Assembly: GCF_048820895.1 (NCBI RefSeq)
Contig: NZ_JBMERQ010000001.1
Location: forward strand, 620,001 to 684,000
Source: Cribrihabitans_A neustonicus
Lineage (GTDB): Bacteria > Pseudomonadota > Alphaproteobacteria > Rhodobacterales > Rhodobacteraceae
DNA length: 64,000 nucleotides
Reading direction: 5' to 3'
The position numbers and the translations under genes were made by a program. Numbering within the stretch: the first letter of the stretch is position 1; every line of letters begins with the position of its first letter. Below, in pieces: positions 25,751 through 33,699 of the stretch. The notes beneath the pieces are model-generated. The model saw nothing but the letters and a program-made list of their open reading frames with translations. It ran no database searches and was not told the origin of the DNA.

Positions 25751-25795
25751 GCCCGGCCGAAGGCCGGGCCGCGCCCGACCCTCCCCCCGGGAGGG
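25751..25795. repeat. Two GC-rich hairpins between convergent genes
   Basis: GCCCGGCC (25751-25758) pairs with GGCCGGGC (25762-25769) across GAA. CCCTCCC (25779-25785) pairs with GGGAGGG (25789-25795) across CCC. They fill the middle of the 198-base gap between the MFS and NDUFAF6-like genes. The pattern is like REP-type intergenic elements of Roseobacter genomes. They may act as a bidirectional transcript end. Nothing else is visible in the gap. Confidence 0.5.
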
Positions 25796-25919
25796 CGCCT
25801 TGCAACCTCCCGACACGATCAAACGGTGCTCCTTTCAGAGACAAACCGGCCCACACGGAAGTCGCGCACGCCCTCCCAGGCTCGGGCGCGGCCCTTCCCG
25901 CTTTACATGGGTTGTGGCA

Positions 25920-26696
25920 CTACCACCGCCCCAGCGCCGCGCGCCACATCAGGCCGCTGCGCTTGCGGAACTCGCTCTGGCCCAAGGCGCCCTGCACCAC
26001 CCGCTCGGGCTGCCGGATGGCCTGCCGCAGGATCGCCCCGGCCTGCCAGCCGGCCAGCAGCGCTACTCCGGCCTCGCGCGAGACCTTGCCGCCCGCGGCC
26101 CGTGCGCCTTCCAGCCGCTCCAGCCCGCGCCGGGCCAGCGCCTGCACCGCCTCCGGCGTGCCTTCAACCAAAGGGATACGGTTGCTGCGCTCCAGCTCGG
26201 GGATGGCGCGCAGCCAGTTGGCGATGCCGGCCCCATAGGCAAAATCGCGCACCACGGCCTCATCGGCCTCTCCCAGCGAGCCCGCCGCCATCCACATCAG
26301 CGACCCGGCGGTGGCGTCGATATAGGCATCAAACGCCGCAGCGTCCTCGAATGAGTCACGATAGATGTCCCAGCGCCGCGCTTCGGCCATGCCGTCGATC
26401 AGACGGGCAAACTCCGGCTTCAACAGCCCCCCCAACGGGGTCGCGACGAAATGACGGCGTACCGGCTTGCCAGCCGCGATCTCCGCACCCACGTCGCGCC
26501 ACCACTGCACCCGCATCTCGGCGATCATGCTTTCCTGGCTGGCCCAAGGCGCACGGGCGAGCTCCACGTTGAAGGCATAAAGCGCAAACAGCAGCGGCCG
26601 CGCCGCAGGCGGCGCCGCCATCGTGGCCAGGAAGCGGTCCGGATCCCCCTTCTGCACCAGCTCCGCGCAGGCGGTCAGGTCGTCGTCAAACTGCAT
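25920..26696 (-). CDS. Squalene/phytoene synthase-fold protein, NDUFAF6-like
   Basis: A 258-residue protein of the isoprenyl head-to-head synthase fold. The aligned blocks (RPLLFALYAFNVELARAPW, MRVQWWRDVGAEI, YIDATAGSLMWMAAG, YGAGIANWLRAIPEL) lack both Asp-rich DxxxD motifs that bind the Mg-diphosphates in real phytoene and squalene synthases. This matches the alphaproteobacterial relatives of mitochondrial NDUFAF6, a complex I assembly factor. A carotenoid role is therefore unlikely. ATG 26696 is preferred to 26720. It overlaps the end of cimA by 11 bases. Confidence 0.85.
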   Translation of the reverse strand: MQFDDDLTACAELVQKGDPDRFLATMAAPPAARPLLFALYAFNVELARAPWASQESMIAEMRVQWWRDVGAEIAAGKPVRRHFVATPLGGLLKPEFARLIDGMAEARRWDIYRDSFEDAAAFDAYIDATAGSLMWMAAGSLGEADEAVVRDFAYGAGIANWLRAIPELERSNRIPLVEGTPEAVQALARRGLERLEGARAAGGKVSREAGVALLAGWQAGAILRQAIRQPERVVQGALGQSEFRKRSGLMWRAALGRW

Positions 26697-28320
26697 CCGC
26701 CTGCCCGGCCGCACCGTCATGGATTAGCTTCCAGCGGATCGCATCCAAGAGCGCCTCGAAGGACGCGTCGATTATGTTCGCGCTCACGCCAACCGTGGAC
26801 CAGCGGCGGCCTTTGCCGTCCTCGCTGTCGATGATAACACGGGTCACCGCCTCGGTGCCGCCCTGAGTGATGCGCACCTTGAAGTCGACCAGCCGCATAT
26901 CCTCAAGCTGCGCCGAATAGCGCCCCAAGTCCTTGATCAGCGCCTTGGCGAGCGCGTTGACCGGCCCGCGGTCGCTGCCGGTCTCATCCAGCGACTCGCT
27001 GACCGAGAGGCGCTTTTCGCCATCGACCTTCACAACCACAACCGCTTCCGAAAGGCTCACCATGCGGTTGTACTTGTTTTTGCGCCGCTCAACCGTGACC
27101 TTGTAGCGCTTTACCTCAAAGAGATCATGCAGCTGGCCCAGCTCATCCCGCGCCAGGAGCTCGAACGAGGCCTGCGCGGTGTCGTAAGAATAGCCTTCCG
27201 CCTCACGCGCCTTGATCCGCTCGAGGATACGCGCGAGCGCCGGGTCGCCTTTGGCCACGGTCAGCCCGGCATCGGTGAGCCGCTTGCGCAGGTTCGACTG
27301 GCCCGCCTGGTTCGACATCGGGATGATGCGCGCATTGCCAACGACGCCCGGATTGATGTGCTCGTAGGTCGACGGGTCCTTCAGAATCGCGCTGGCATGC
27401 AGTCCTGCCTTGTGTGCAAAGGCCGAGGCGCCGACATAAGCCGCCTGGCGCTGCGGCACCCGGTTCAGGATATCGTCAAGCATCCGGCTTACCCGGGTCA
27501 GCCCCGCCAGCGCCTCAAGGCTCACGCCAGTCTCGAAGCGGCTGGCGTACGGCTCCTTCAGCAGAAGCGTCGGGATCAGCGCGGTGAGATTGGCATTGCC
27601 GCAGCGCTCGCCCAGCCCGTTCAGCGTGCCCTGAATCTGCCGCGCCCCGGCCTCGATCGCAGCAAGCGAACAGGCAACGGCATTTTCCGTGTCATTATGG
27701 GTATGTATGCCAAGTTTTTCACCCGGAATTCCGGCCTCGATGACCTTGCTCACGACACGGGAGACCTGCGACGGCAGCGCGCCGCCGTTGGTGTCGCAGA
27801 GCACCACCCAGCGTGCCCCCGCTTCCAGCGCAGCGCGGCAGGCGGCCAGCGCGTAGTCCGGATTTTCGCGGTAACCGTCGAAGAAATGCTCGGCGTCAAA
27901 CAGCGCCTCTCGCCCCGCCGCCACCACGTGGGCGACCGAGGCTCGGATGTTCTCGAGGTTCTCCACAAGCGCGATCCCCAGGGCGTGGGTCACGTGGTAG
28001 TCATGGCTCTTCCCCACCAAGCAGACGGTGCCGGTGCCCGCGTTCATCACCGCCGCCAGAACATCGTCATTGGCAGCCGAGCGCCCGGCCCGCTTGGTCA
28101 TGCCAAATGCGGTGAGCCGCGCCCGCGTCTGCGGCGCCTCGGAGAAAAACGCGCTGTCGGTCGGGTTCGCCCCGGGCCAGCCGCCTTCGATGTAATCGAC
28201 GCCCAAATCGTCAAGCGCGCGGGCAATCTTCATCTTCTCTGCGGTGGAGAATTGGACGCCCTGCGTCTGCTGCCCGTCGCGCAGGGTGGTGTCGTAGAGG
28301 TAGAGGCGCTCGCGGGTCAT
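26686..28320 (-). CDS. cimA: (R)-citramalate synthase
   Basis: Condenses pyruvate and acetyl-CoA to citramalate, the first step of threonine-independent isoleucine synthesis. The 544-residue protein has the DRE-TIM barrel start YDTTLRDGQQTQGVQFS, metal ligands in GIHTHNDTENAVA, and GLGERCGNANL. A C-terminal LeuA-type allosteric domain follows (about 390-544). GWPGANPTDSAFF and the overall length fit the CimA group rather than 2-isopropylmalate or homocitrate synthase. GGAAGG lies 8 bases before ATG 28320. Confidence 0.92.
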   Translation of the reverse strand: MTRERLYLYDTTLRDGQQTQGVQFSTAEKMKIARALDDLGVDYIEGGWPGANPTDSAFFSEAPQTRARLTAFGMTKRAGRSAANDDVLAAVMNAGTGTVCLVGKSHDYHVTHALGIALVENLENIRASVAHVVAAGREALFDAEHFFDGYRENPDYALAACRAALEAGARWVVLCDTNGGALPSQVSRVVSKVIEAGIPGEKLGIHTHNDTENAVACSLAAIEAGARQIQGTLNGLGERCGNANLTALIPTLLLKEPYASRFETGVSLEALAGLTRVSRMLDDILNRVPQRQAAYVGASAFAHKAGLHASAILKDPSTYEHINPGVVGNARIIPMSNQAGQSNLRKRLTDAGLTVAKGDPALARILERIKAREAEGYSYDTAQASFELLARDELGQLHDLFEVKRYKVTVERRKNKYNRMVSLSEAVVVVKVDGEKRLSVSESLDETGSDRGPVNALAKALIKDLGRYSAQLEDMRLVDFKVRITQGGTEAVTRVIIDSEDGKGRRWSTVGVSANIIDASFEALLDAIRWKLIHDGAAGQADAV

Positions 28321-28387
28321 GAATGTTTCCTTCCGCCCGCGGCGCTTGCGGCACGGGCAGCGCCCGGCCGCCCCGTCAAACCAAAGG

Positions 28388-28402
28388 TTTGCCTTCGGCA
28401 AA
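28388..28402. repeat. Short stem-loop in the cysS-cimA gap
   Basis: TTTGCC (28388-28393) pairs with GGCAAA (28397-28402) across TTC, with further partial GC pairing outside (GCCCCGT near 28371 and ACGGGC near 28403). It sits in the 145-base gap between cysS and cimA on the minus strand. It could be a weak terminator or processing site. No T-run follows. Confidence 0.35.
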
Positions 28403-28465
28403 ACGGGCGGGCGCTTCTCGCCCACCCGCGGCCGGGCACTGCCCAGTGTTGATTGCATCCAGCCA

Positions 28466-29848
28466 TCACAATGCCTCCAGCTTCGCAGCATCGAAACCGG
28501 CGCCTGGCACCAGTTCAACACCGGTCTTGCTCATCCGCACCTCGAGACCGGCCTGAACATAAGCCTCTTTCAGCCGGTCCACTTCCGAAAAATCCTTGCT
28601 CTGCATCGCCGCCTCGCGAGCTTGGAAGAGCCGGTCCTCATGAAGAGACAGGTCAGCCACCGGCGCCTCCGCCCATGCACCCATCTCATCGGTCAAAAGC
28701 CCCAGCATCTGTGCCGAGGCGAGCAGCTCCGCTGCCTCGCCCGCCGCGGCGAGCTTGTGCAGTTCGGCAATGGCGCCTGCGGTGTTGAGGTCATCCGCCA
28801 GCGCCTCCAGAACCGCGGCAGCAGCGCTGGACGCGGGCTCGATGCCCGCGGTCAGCGCCCGCCACTTGCGCAGCGTGGCCTCAGCGTCCCTGGCCTTTTT
28901 GACGGTCCAGTCCATCGGCTTGCGGTAGTGGGTATGCAGGAACACAAACCGGATCACCTCGCCTGGATAGCCTTGGTCCAGCAGGTCCCGAACGGTGAAG
29001 AAGTTGCCCAGCGACTTGGACATCTTCTTGCCCTCGACCTGCAGCATCTCATTGTGCAGCCATACCTTCGCAAAGCTGTCGTCGCCATTTGCGCAGCAGC
29101 TTTGCGCGATTTCGTTCTCATGATGCGGGAACATCAGGTCGTTGCCGCCGCCGTGGATGTCGAAGGTTTCGCCCAGAAGCTCGTGGGACATCGCCGAGCA
29201 CTCGATGTGCCACCCGGGCCGTCCGCGGCCCCAAGGGCTGTCCCAGCCTGGCAGGTCGTCACTTGAAGGCTTCCACAGCACGAAGTCCATCGGGTTCTTT
29301 TTGTAAGGGGCAACCTCAACCCGGGCGCCCGCGATCATGTCATCGACCGAACGGCCCGAAAGCTTGCCGTAGTGCGCCTTCCAGCTGTCCACCGCAAAGA
29401 GCACGTGGCCGTCGGCGGCGTAGGCGTGGCCCTTTCCGATCAGGTCTTCGATCATTGCCACCATCTGCGGGATGTATTGGGTTGCGCGCGGCATATGGGT
29501 TGGCTCCAGCGCGCCCAGCTCGCCCATATCCTCCAGGAACCAGGCGGTGGTCTCGGCGGTGATATCGCCGATGGGACGGCCGGTTTCGGCGGCGCGGGCG
29601 TTGATCTTGTCGTCCACGTCGGTGAAGTTCCGCACGTAAGTCACTGCCTCATCGCCGTAAACGTTGCGCAACAGCCGGAACAGAACGTCAAAGACCACCA
29701 CCGGGCGCGCGTTGCCCAGATGCGCCCGGTCATAGACAGTAGGACCGCAGACATACATCCGCACATTGCTGGCGTCGATCGGCTGAAAGACCTCCCGCGT
29801 CCGTGTCTTTGTGTTGTGCAGCCTGATCGCGATATCCTTGGTGTCCAT
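28466..29848 (-). CDS. cysS: Cysteine--tRNA ligase
   Basis: A class I aminoacyl-tRNA synthetase of 460 residues charging tRNA-Cys. The start of the catalytic domain is MYVCGPTVYDRAHLGNARP, with the zinc Cys and the HIGH-type motif HLGN. SAMSHELLGETFDIHGGGNDLMFPHHENE carries further zinc ligands, and KMSKSLGNFFTVRDLL is the KMSKS loop. The DALR-type anticodon region ends in an unexceptional C-terminus. ATG 29848 has AAAGGA upstream. Confidence 0.97.
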   Translation of the reverse strand: MDTKDIAIRLHNTKTRTREVFQPIDASNVRMYVCGPTVYDRAHLGNARPVVVFDVLFRLLRNVYGDEAVTYVRNFTDVDDKINARAAETGRPIGDITAETTAWFLEDMGELGALEPTHMPRATQYIPQMVAMIEDLIGKGHAYAADGHVLFAVDSWKAHYGKLSGRSVDDMIAGARVEVAPYKKNPMDFVLWKPSSDDLPGWDSPWGRGRPGWHIECSAMSHELLGETFDIHGGGNDLMFPHHENEIAQSCCANGDDSFAKVWLHNEMLQVEGKKMSKSLGNFFTVRDLLDQGYPGEVIRFVFLHTHYRKPMDWTVKKARDAEATLRKWRALTAGIEPASSAAAAVLEALADDLNTAGAIAELHKLAAAGEAAELLASAQMLGLLTDEMGAWAEAPVADLSLHEDRLFQAREAAMQSKDFSEVDRLKEAYVQAGLEVRMSKTGVELVPGAGFDAAKLEAL

Positions 29849-30093
29849 GCCCGGTCCTTTCACATGCCCGGCCCACGCGGACCGGCGCTCCCTTCACGCG
29901 CAGCGCGGGCTTAGCAACTTGTCAGGAAAATGGAAACGACAGAAACCGGCCCGCTGATATGTCAGCAGGTAATGCAGCAGATCATCGCGATGGGGTTCTG
30001 TTTCATGCAGGCTGGATAGCACGGGTTTTGCGCTCCGCCAAGCCTGCCGTGCGCATGATGCAGGGAAAGATCCGCAAGATCCGGGTACCTGGC
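29849..30093. other. Intergenic region with no clear feature
   Basis: Between the cysS start and the terminator of the first beta-barrel gene. It must hold the cysS promoter on the minus strand. I see no confident promoter, repeat or small gene; ORFs here look random. Confidence 0.4.
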
Positions 30094-30147
30094 AAATGGA
30101 AAGGCCGCCCGGGCTGTCCCGGCCAACGGGACAGCCGGAACGGCCTT
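30094..30147 (-). terminator. Factor-independent terminator of the beta-barrel gene
   Basis: An inner stem GGCTGTCCCG/CGGGACAGCC (30112-30121 with 30127-30136) is enclosed by an outer arm AAGGCCG/CGGCCTT (30101-30107 with 30141-30147). On the minus strand the outer arm runs into TTTCCATTT. It lies 50 bases past the stop at 30197. Confidence 0.75.
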
Positions 30148-30196
30148 GGGGCGCGGCCGCGCTAACAGGCGGCCCGCGCCGAAGCCCCCGGCGGGC

Positions 30197-30781
30197 TTAG
30201 AAGTGGAAGGAGGCGCGCACCGCGACAGAGGTCGCCTCTCCGCCAACACCGGAATTGCCGAATTCGTCGAAGTCATGCTCGAGGACTTCGCCGCCGACGC
30301 TCCACTGGTCGTTGACCTTGTAGGCGAGGCCCAGGCCGTAGAATTCGCCGGTCTCGTCGCCGATCGAGGTCTGTGCTTCCGCCACACCAGCGGTCACGTA
30401 ACCCAGCACGGGGCCGAAGTCATAACCGGCCTTGACCTTGCCGCGGGTCACGGAGTCGACGTTCGCGACGCCGCCGCCAATGTCCACGTCGGTCTCGTCA
30501 TGTTCGATTTCACCACCCAGCACAAAACGGCCGAAGTCGTGGTTGTAACCGCCGTGGATACCATAGGCGGTGTCGTCGCCCGAGAGGCCGTTGTCGGCGT
30601 CGGCATCAAGCTGGCCAACCTGGCCACCCAGATAGAAACCGGTCCAGTCCCCACCATAATCGACCACCGGAACCGGGGCCGGCGCGGGCGCCGGTTCCAC
30701 GACCGGTTCACTCAGATTGCCGGCAAATGCCGCACTGCCCATTGCGGCGGCGATGGCTGTCATAGCTACGAAACGAGTCAT
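30197..30781 (-). CDS. Outer-membrane beta-barrel protein (porin-like, PF13505 type)
   Basis: A 194-residue exported protein. The signal peptide MTRFVAMTAIAAAMGSAAFA precedes a proline/alanine linker (EPVVEPAPAPAPVPVVDYG). An eight-stranded-type barrel of alternating residues follows (WTGFYLGGQVGQLDADADN ... GYNHDFGRFVLGGEIEHDE ... AGYDFGPVLGYVTAGVAEAQ), ending in an aromatic C-terminus VAVRASFHF that suits BAM insertion. The function is unknown; small Omp25/Omp31-like barrels are structural. It is related to the next minus-strand gene upstream. Confidence 0.88.
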   Translation of the reverse strand: MTRFVAMTAIAAAMGSAAFAGNLSEPVVEPAPAPAPVPVVDYGGDWTGFYLGGQVGQLDADADNGLSGDDTAYGIHGGYNHDFGRFVLGGEIEHDETDVDIGGGVANVDSVTRGKVKAGYDFGPVLGYVTAGVAEAQTSIGDETGEFYGLGLAYKVNDQWSVGGEVLEHDFDEFGNSGVGGEATSVAVRASFHF

Positions 30782-31000
30782 TTAGACTTCTCCTTTTGCA
30801 GTGCCAGCGCATTCTCTGCGCCGGTGGAGGGTACAAAAGGTCTTGGCGCCGGGATTTCCAGAGGCGGCATGAACCAGCCCTTGGATTTTGGCAGTGATTT
30901 GCCGAAACGCCTATCGCGTCTGCATTTTTCCGCCAGTCACCGGTTCCGGAGTTCCGCGCCGGCCATTGAAAAACCCGCGCCGCGCACCCAACTAGCACCG

Positions 31001-31540
31001 CTAAAACCGAAACGCGGCGCCCAGCGACAGGGTTTCGCCCTGTGAAGCAGATGAGCCGCTGGACGGCCCGGCCTGATGGTGCAGAAGCTCCCCGGTGAGT
31101 TGCAATGCGCGGTTGAGCGAAACCCGCATGCCCAGCCCCAGCACGGGCCCGCTGCTGCGCCCGGCGCGCGTGTCTGCCTCCACCCGTCCTAGGGTGACAT
31201 AGCCAAGCGCCGGGCCGAAGTCGTACCCGGCCCGGGCGCGCAGCTGGCGGGTTTCTTCGGCTTCGAGAGCGCGGGCCAAGGGCCCGTCCTGAGTAAGCGC
31301 GACCATACCCCCGAGCACGAGGCTCCCGAAGTCACGGTCGTAGTCCAGCCGCAGAGTAGCGGCCTCCGCGGCACCGCGCACTGGCGTGCCACGAGGCGCG
31401 TGATTCGCAGCGGCAGCCTCTCTGGAGTTTGCGAAAGAGAACAGCGGCCGGCTCCAGTCGCTGGCATGGGAAGGAACGGCGAGGCAGGCGAAGGCCGCGG
31501 CAGCGGTCAGGAGAGGTCGGATTTTCCAAGCTGCTGGCAT
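31001..31540 (-). CDS. Outer-membrane beta-barrel protein, diverged paralogue
   Basis: A 179-residue exported protein. The signal peptide MPAAWKIRPLLTAAAAFACLAVPSHA is followed by a barrel sharing text with the neighbour: YDRDFGSLVLGGMV and AGYDFGPALGYVTLG here, HDFGRFVLGGEI and AGYDFGPVLGYVTAG there. Both end in a phenylalanine (SLGAAFRF). Tandem duplication followed by strong divergence is the simplest reading. The 219 bases between the two genes hold the downstream gene's promoter but no clear terminator. Confidence 0.8.
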   Translation of the reverse strand: MPAAWKIRPLLTAAAAFACLAVPSHASDWSRPLFSFANSREAAAANHAPRGTPVRGAAEAATLRLDYDRDFGSLVLGGMVALTQDGPLARALEAEETRQLRARAGYDFGPALGYVTLGRVEADTRAGRSSGPVLGLGMRVSLNRALQLTGELLHHQAGPSSGSSASQGETLSLGAAFRF

Positions 31541-31860
31541 GTGGCTTTGCCTTTACTGTGCACGCCGTTTCTGCGCGCCATCCCTGGACCGCCAGTCTCG
31601 CCGGCAAGTCTTAATATTTCGTTCCCGGCACTGTGCCACCGCAGCCGCCGCAGTGCCAAAGGAATTCCCCCGCCGCTCGGCAAGCTGCCTTGCATTTTAT
31701 CCAAAATTAACCGGGGCGCGGCAAAATGACAAAAACCTGCAGCAGTGGGCGCAGCTCCGATGGGGCATGAAAAAGATGTCGCTTTTTTCATTGAGGTCGC
31801 GAACGCGATAGAATCGCACCGCCCAAATGCCACTCTATTGCAAACCGGAGGAGGGGCCGC
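31541..31860. other. Divergent upstream region of the barrel and MttB genes
   Basis: About 320 bases, partly AT-richer than the genes (31600-31800). It presumably carries divergent promoters. I see no recognisable riboswitch or repeat, and the frames present look non-coding. Confidence 0.4.
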
Positions 31861-31947
31861 ATGCAGGGTGAGCGCTGTTCAGTCAGCCTGGTCTACCGCA
31901 CCATCGGAGCGGCGCGCGGCCGTGCTGCCCGGGGGCGGCCGGTCTGA
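31861..31947 (+). CDS. Possible 28-residue leader peptide before the MttB-family gene
   Basis: The ATG at 31861 has an unusually strong ribosome binding site (GGAGGAGG, 31847-31854). It reads MQGERCSVSLVYRTIGAARG and continues eight residues to TGA, 48 bases before the mttB-like ATG, which itself has only a weak site. The peptide is Arg-rich with no other feature. It could be a regulatory upstream ORF or a chance ORF; a longer overlapping frame (31745-31999) looks less likely. Confidence 0.3.
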   Translation: MQGERCSVSLVYRTIGAARGRAARGRPV

Positions 31948-31995
31948 GGGGGACGCTTTCCGCCTTCCACCTCACTTGAAAATCAGAGACTTAGC

Positions 31996-33546
31996 ATGAA
32001 CCAGACTGCACAGACCGCCCGCACCGCCCGCAGCGGTGGACGCAACGCACGCCGGGCCGCCCGCGCCGCCGCCCTGCCCGATCATCTGCGCGCCGTCCGC
32101 CCCGGCCAGGAGGGCGGCTCCCTCAAACTCCTGTCGCAATCCGACATGGAAAAGATCCACGCCGCAGCGCTCGAGGCGCTGGAGCGCATCGGCCTGGCTG
32201 ATGCGCCGGAAAGCGGCATCGCGTACCTCACCGCCGCGGGCTGCACCCTCGGCGCCGACGGCCGTATCCGCTTCCCCCGCACGCTGGTCGAGGACACCAT
32301 TGCCAAGGCCAACCGCTCGGTCACGCTGTTCAGCCGCGACGGGCGCATGGATCTGGAGCTTTCGGGCACGCGCGTGCACTACGGCACCGCCGGGGCTGCG
32401 GTGCATATGGTCGATGCGGAGGGGCGCAATTACCGCGACTCCACGGTGCAGGACCTGCATGACGCTGCCCGGATCTGCGACCAGCTCGACAACATCCACT
32501 TCGTGCAGCGGCCGATGGTCTGCCGCGACATCGCCGACAACCGCGAGATGGACCTGAACACGATCTATGCCGCCTGTTCGGGCACCACCAAACATGTCGG
32601 CACCTCCTTCACCGATCCAAGCTATGTGCGCGACGCGCTGGAAATGCTGCACATGATCGCGGGCGGCGAGGACAAGTGGCGGGAACGGCCCTTCGTGTCG
32701 AACTCCAACTGCTTTGTCGTGCCGCCGATGAAGTTTGCTACTGAATCCTGCCAGGTGATGGAGGAATGCATCAAGGGCGGCATGCCGGTGCTCCTGCTGT
32801 CGGCGGGCATGGCGGGGGCCACCGCGCCTTCGACCATTGCCGGCGCGATCGTGCAGGCCACCGCCGAATGCCTCGCCGGGCTGGTCTACGTAAACGCCGT
32901 GAAGCCCGGCGCGCCTGCGATCTTTGGCACCTGGCCTTTCGGGCTGGACCTGCGGACCGGGGCGATGTCCGTGGGCTCCGGCGAGCAGGCCCTGCTCAGT
33001 GCGGGCTGCGCCCAGATGCATCATTTCTACGACCTGCCCGGCGGCGCCGCGGCGGGCGCCTCGGACGCCAAGCTGCCGGACATGCAGGCGGGCTGGGAGC
33101 AGATGTGCTCCAACGTGATGGCGGGGCTGTCCGGGCTCAACATGATCTACGAAGCCGCGGGCATGCATTCCTCGCTGCTTGGTTTCTGCCACGAGTCTCT
33201 GATCCTTGCGGATGACATCATCGGCCAGGCGCTGCGCTGCGTGCGCGGCATTGAAGTGACGGAGGAGACCCTCGCGGTGGACCAGATCGCCGAGGTCTGC
33301 CTTGGCGGCAGCGGTCATTACCTGGGCACCGGTCAGACCCTGGGCCGGATGCAGGTTGACTATGTTTATCCGTCGCTTGGCGACCGGACTTCACCCAAGG
33401 AATGGGCTGAGCGCGACAAGCCTGACCTGGTCGCCAAAGCGGTCGCCCGCAAGGAGCGCATCCTGTCCGAACGCGCGGTGGCGCGGTTCGACGCGGAAAC
33501 CGACGCGGCGATCCGCGCGCGCTTCAACATCCACCTGCCGGCCTGA
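31996..33546 (+). CDS. MttB-family (trimethylamine/betaine-type) methyltransferase, no pyrrolysine
   Basis: A 516-residue TIM-barrel corrinoid-dependent methyltransferase family member (COG5598). Recognisable blocks are LSQSDMEKIHAAALEALERIG, LSGTRVHYGTAGAAVHM, GTTKHVGTSF, and GGAAAGASDAKLPDMQAGWEQM. The reading frame is open throughout with no internal TAG, so it is the non-pyrrolysine class that includes glycine-betaine methyltransferase MtgB. The N-terminus has an Arg/Ala-rich extension (TARTARSGGRNARRAARAAA). No corrinoid protein or RamA-type activator gene is adjacent, so substrate and methyl acceptor are unknown. Confidence 0.9.
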   Translation: MNQTAQTARTARSGGRNARRAARAAALPDHLRAVRPGQEGGSLKLLSQSDMEKIHAAALEALERIGLADAPESGIAYLTAAGCTLGADGRIRFPRTLVEDTIAKANRSVTLFSRDGRMDLELSGTRVHYGTAGAAVHMVDAEGRNYRDSTVQDLHDAARICDQLDNIHFVQRPMVCRDIADNREMDLNTIYAACSGTTKHVGTSFTDPSYVRDALEMLHMIAGGEDKWRERPFVSNSNCFVVPPMKFATESCQVMEECIKGGMPVLLLSAGMAGATAPSTIAGAIVQATAECLAGLVYVNAVKPGAPAIFGTWPFGLDLRTGAMSVGSGEQALLSAGCAQMHHFYDLPGGAAAGASDAKLPDMQAGWEQMCSNVMAGLSGLNMIYEAAGMHSSLLGFCHESLILADDIIGQALRCVRGIEVTEETLAVDQIAEVCLGGSGHYLGTGQTLGRMQVDYVYPSLGDRTSPKEWAERDKPDLVAKAVARKERILSERAVARFDAETDAAIRARFNIHLPA

Positions 33547-33561
33547 ACGGGCATTGCCCGT
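33547..33561 (+). terminator. Short hairpin directly after the MttB-family stop
   Basis: ACGGGCA (33547-33553) mirrors TGCCCGT (33555-33561) across a single base, so the real loop is three bases or more. It starts right after the stop codon. No T-run follows on the plus strand, so termination is uncertain. Confidence 0.35.
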
Positions 33562-33569
33562 ACCCTAGA

Positions 33570-33603
33570 AAAGAAAAAGGCCCCCTCCGATCCGGAGGGG
33601 GCC
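33570..33603 (-). terminator. Factor-independent terminator of nrdJ
   Basis: A perfect 11-bp stem GGCCCCCTCCG/CGGAGGGGGCC (33579-33589 with 33593-33603) has a 3-base loop. Read on the minus strand it is followed by TTTTTCTTTT. It lies about 100 bases past the nrdJ stop at 33700 and between the convergent MttB and nrdJ genes. Confidence 0.85.
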
Positions 33604-33699
33604 AGTTGAGCACCGGTCGGGCTCCTTCATTGACTGCCCGAGTGTTTTCTTGCCTGGGCCTTCCCGGTGTTCAGAGCGGGCGCACCCGCTCCAGATTCT

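Noticed and set aside
25920..26696. Phytoene synthase as part of carotenoid or photosynthesis genes
   Set aside because: The catalytic Asp motifs are missing, and no crt, bch or puf genes are nearby.
28321..28465. Intrinsic terminator after cysS
   Set aside because: A hairpin exists but no T-run follows on the minus strand, so it is listed only as a stem-loop.
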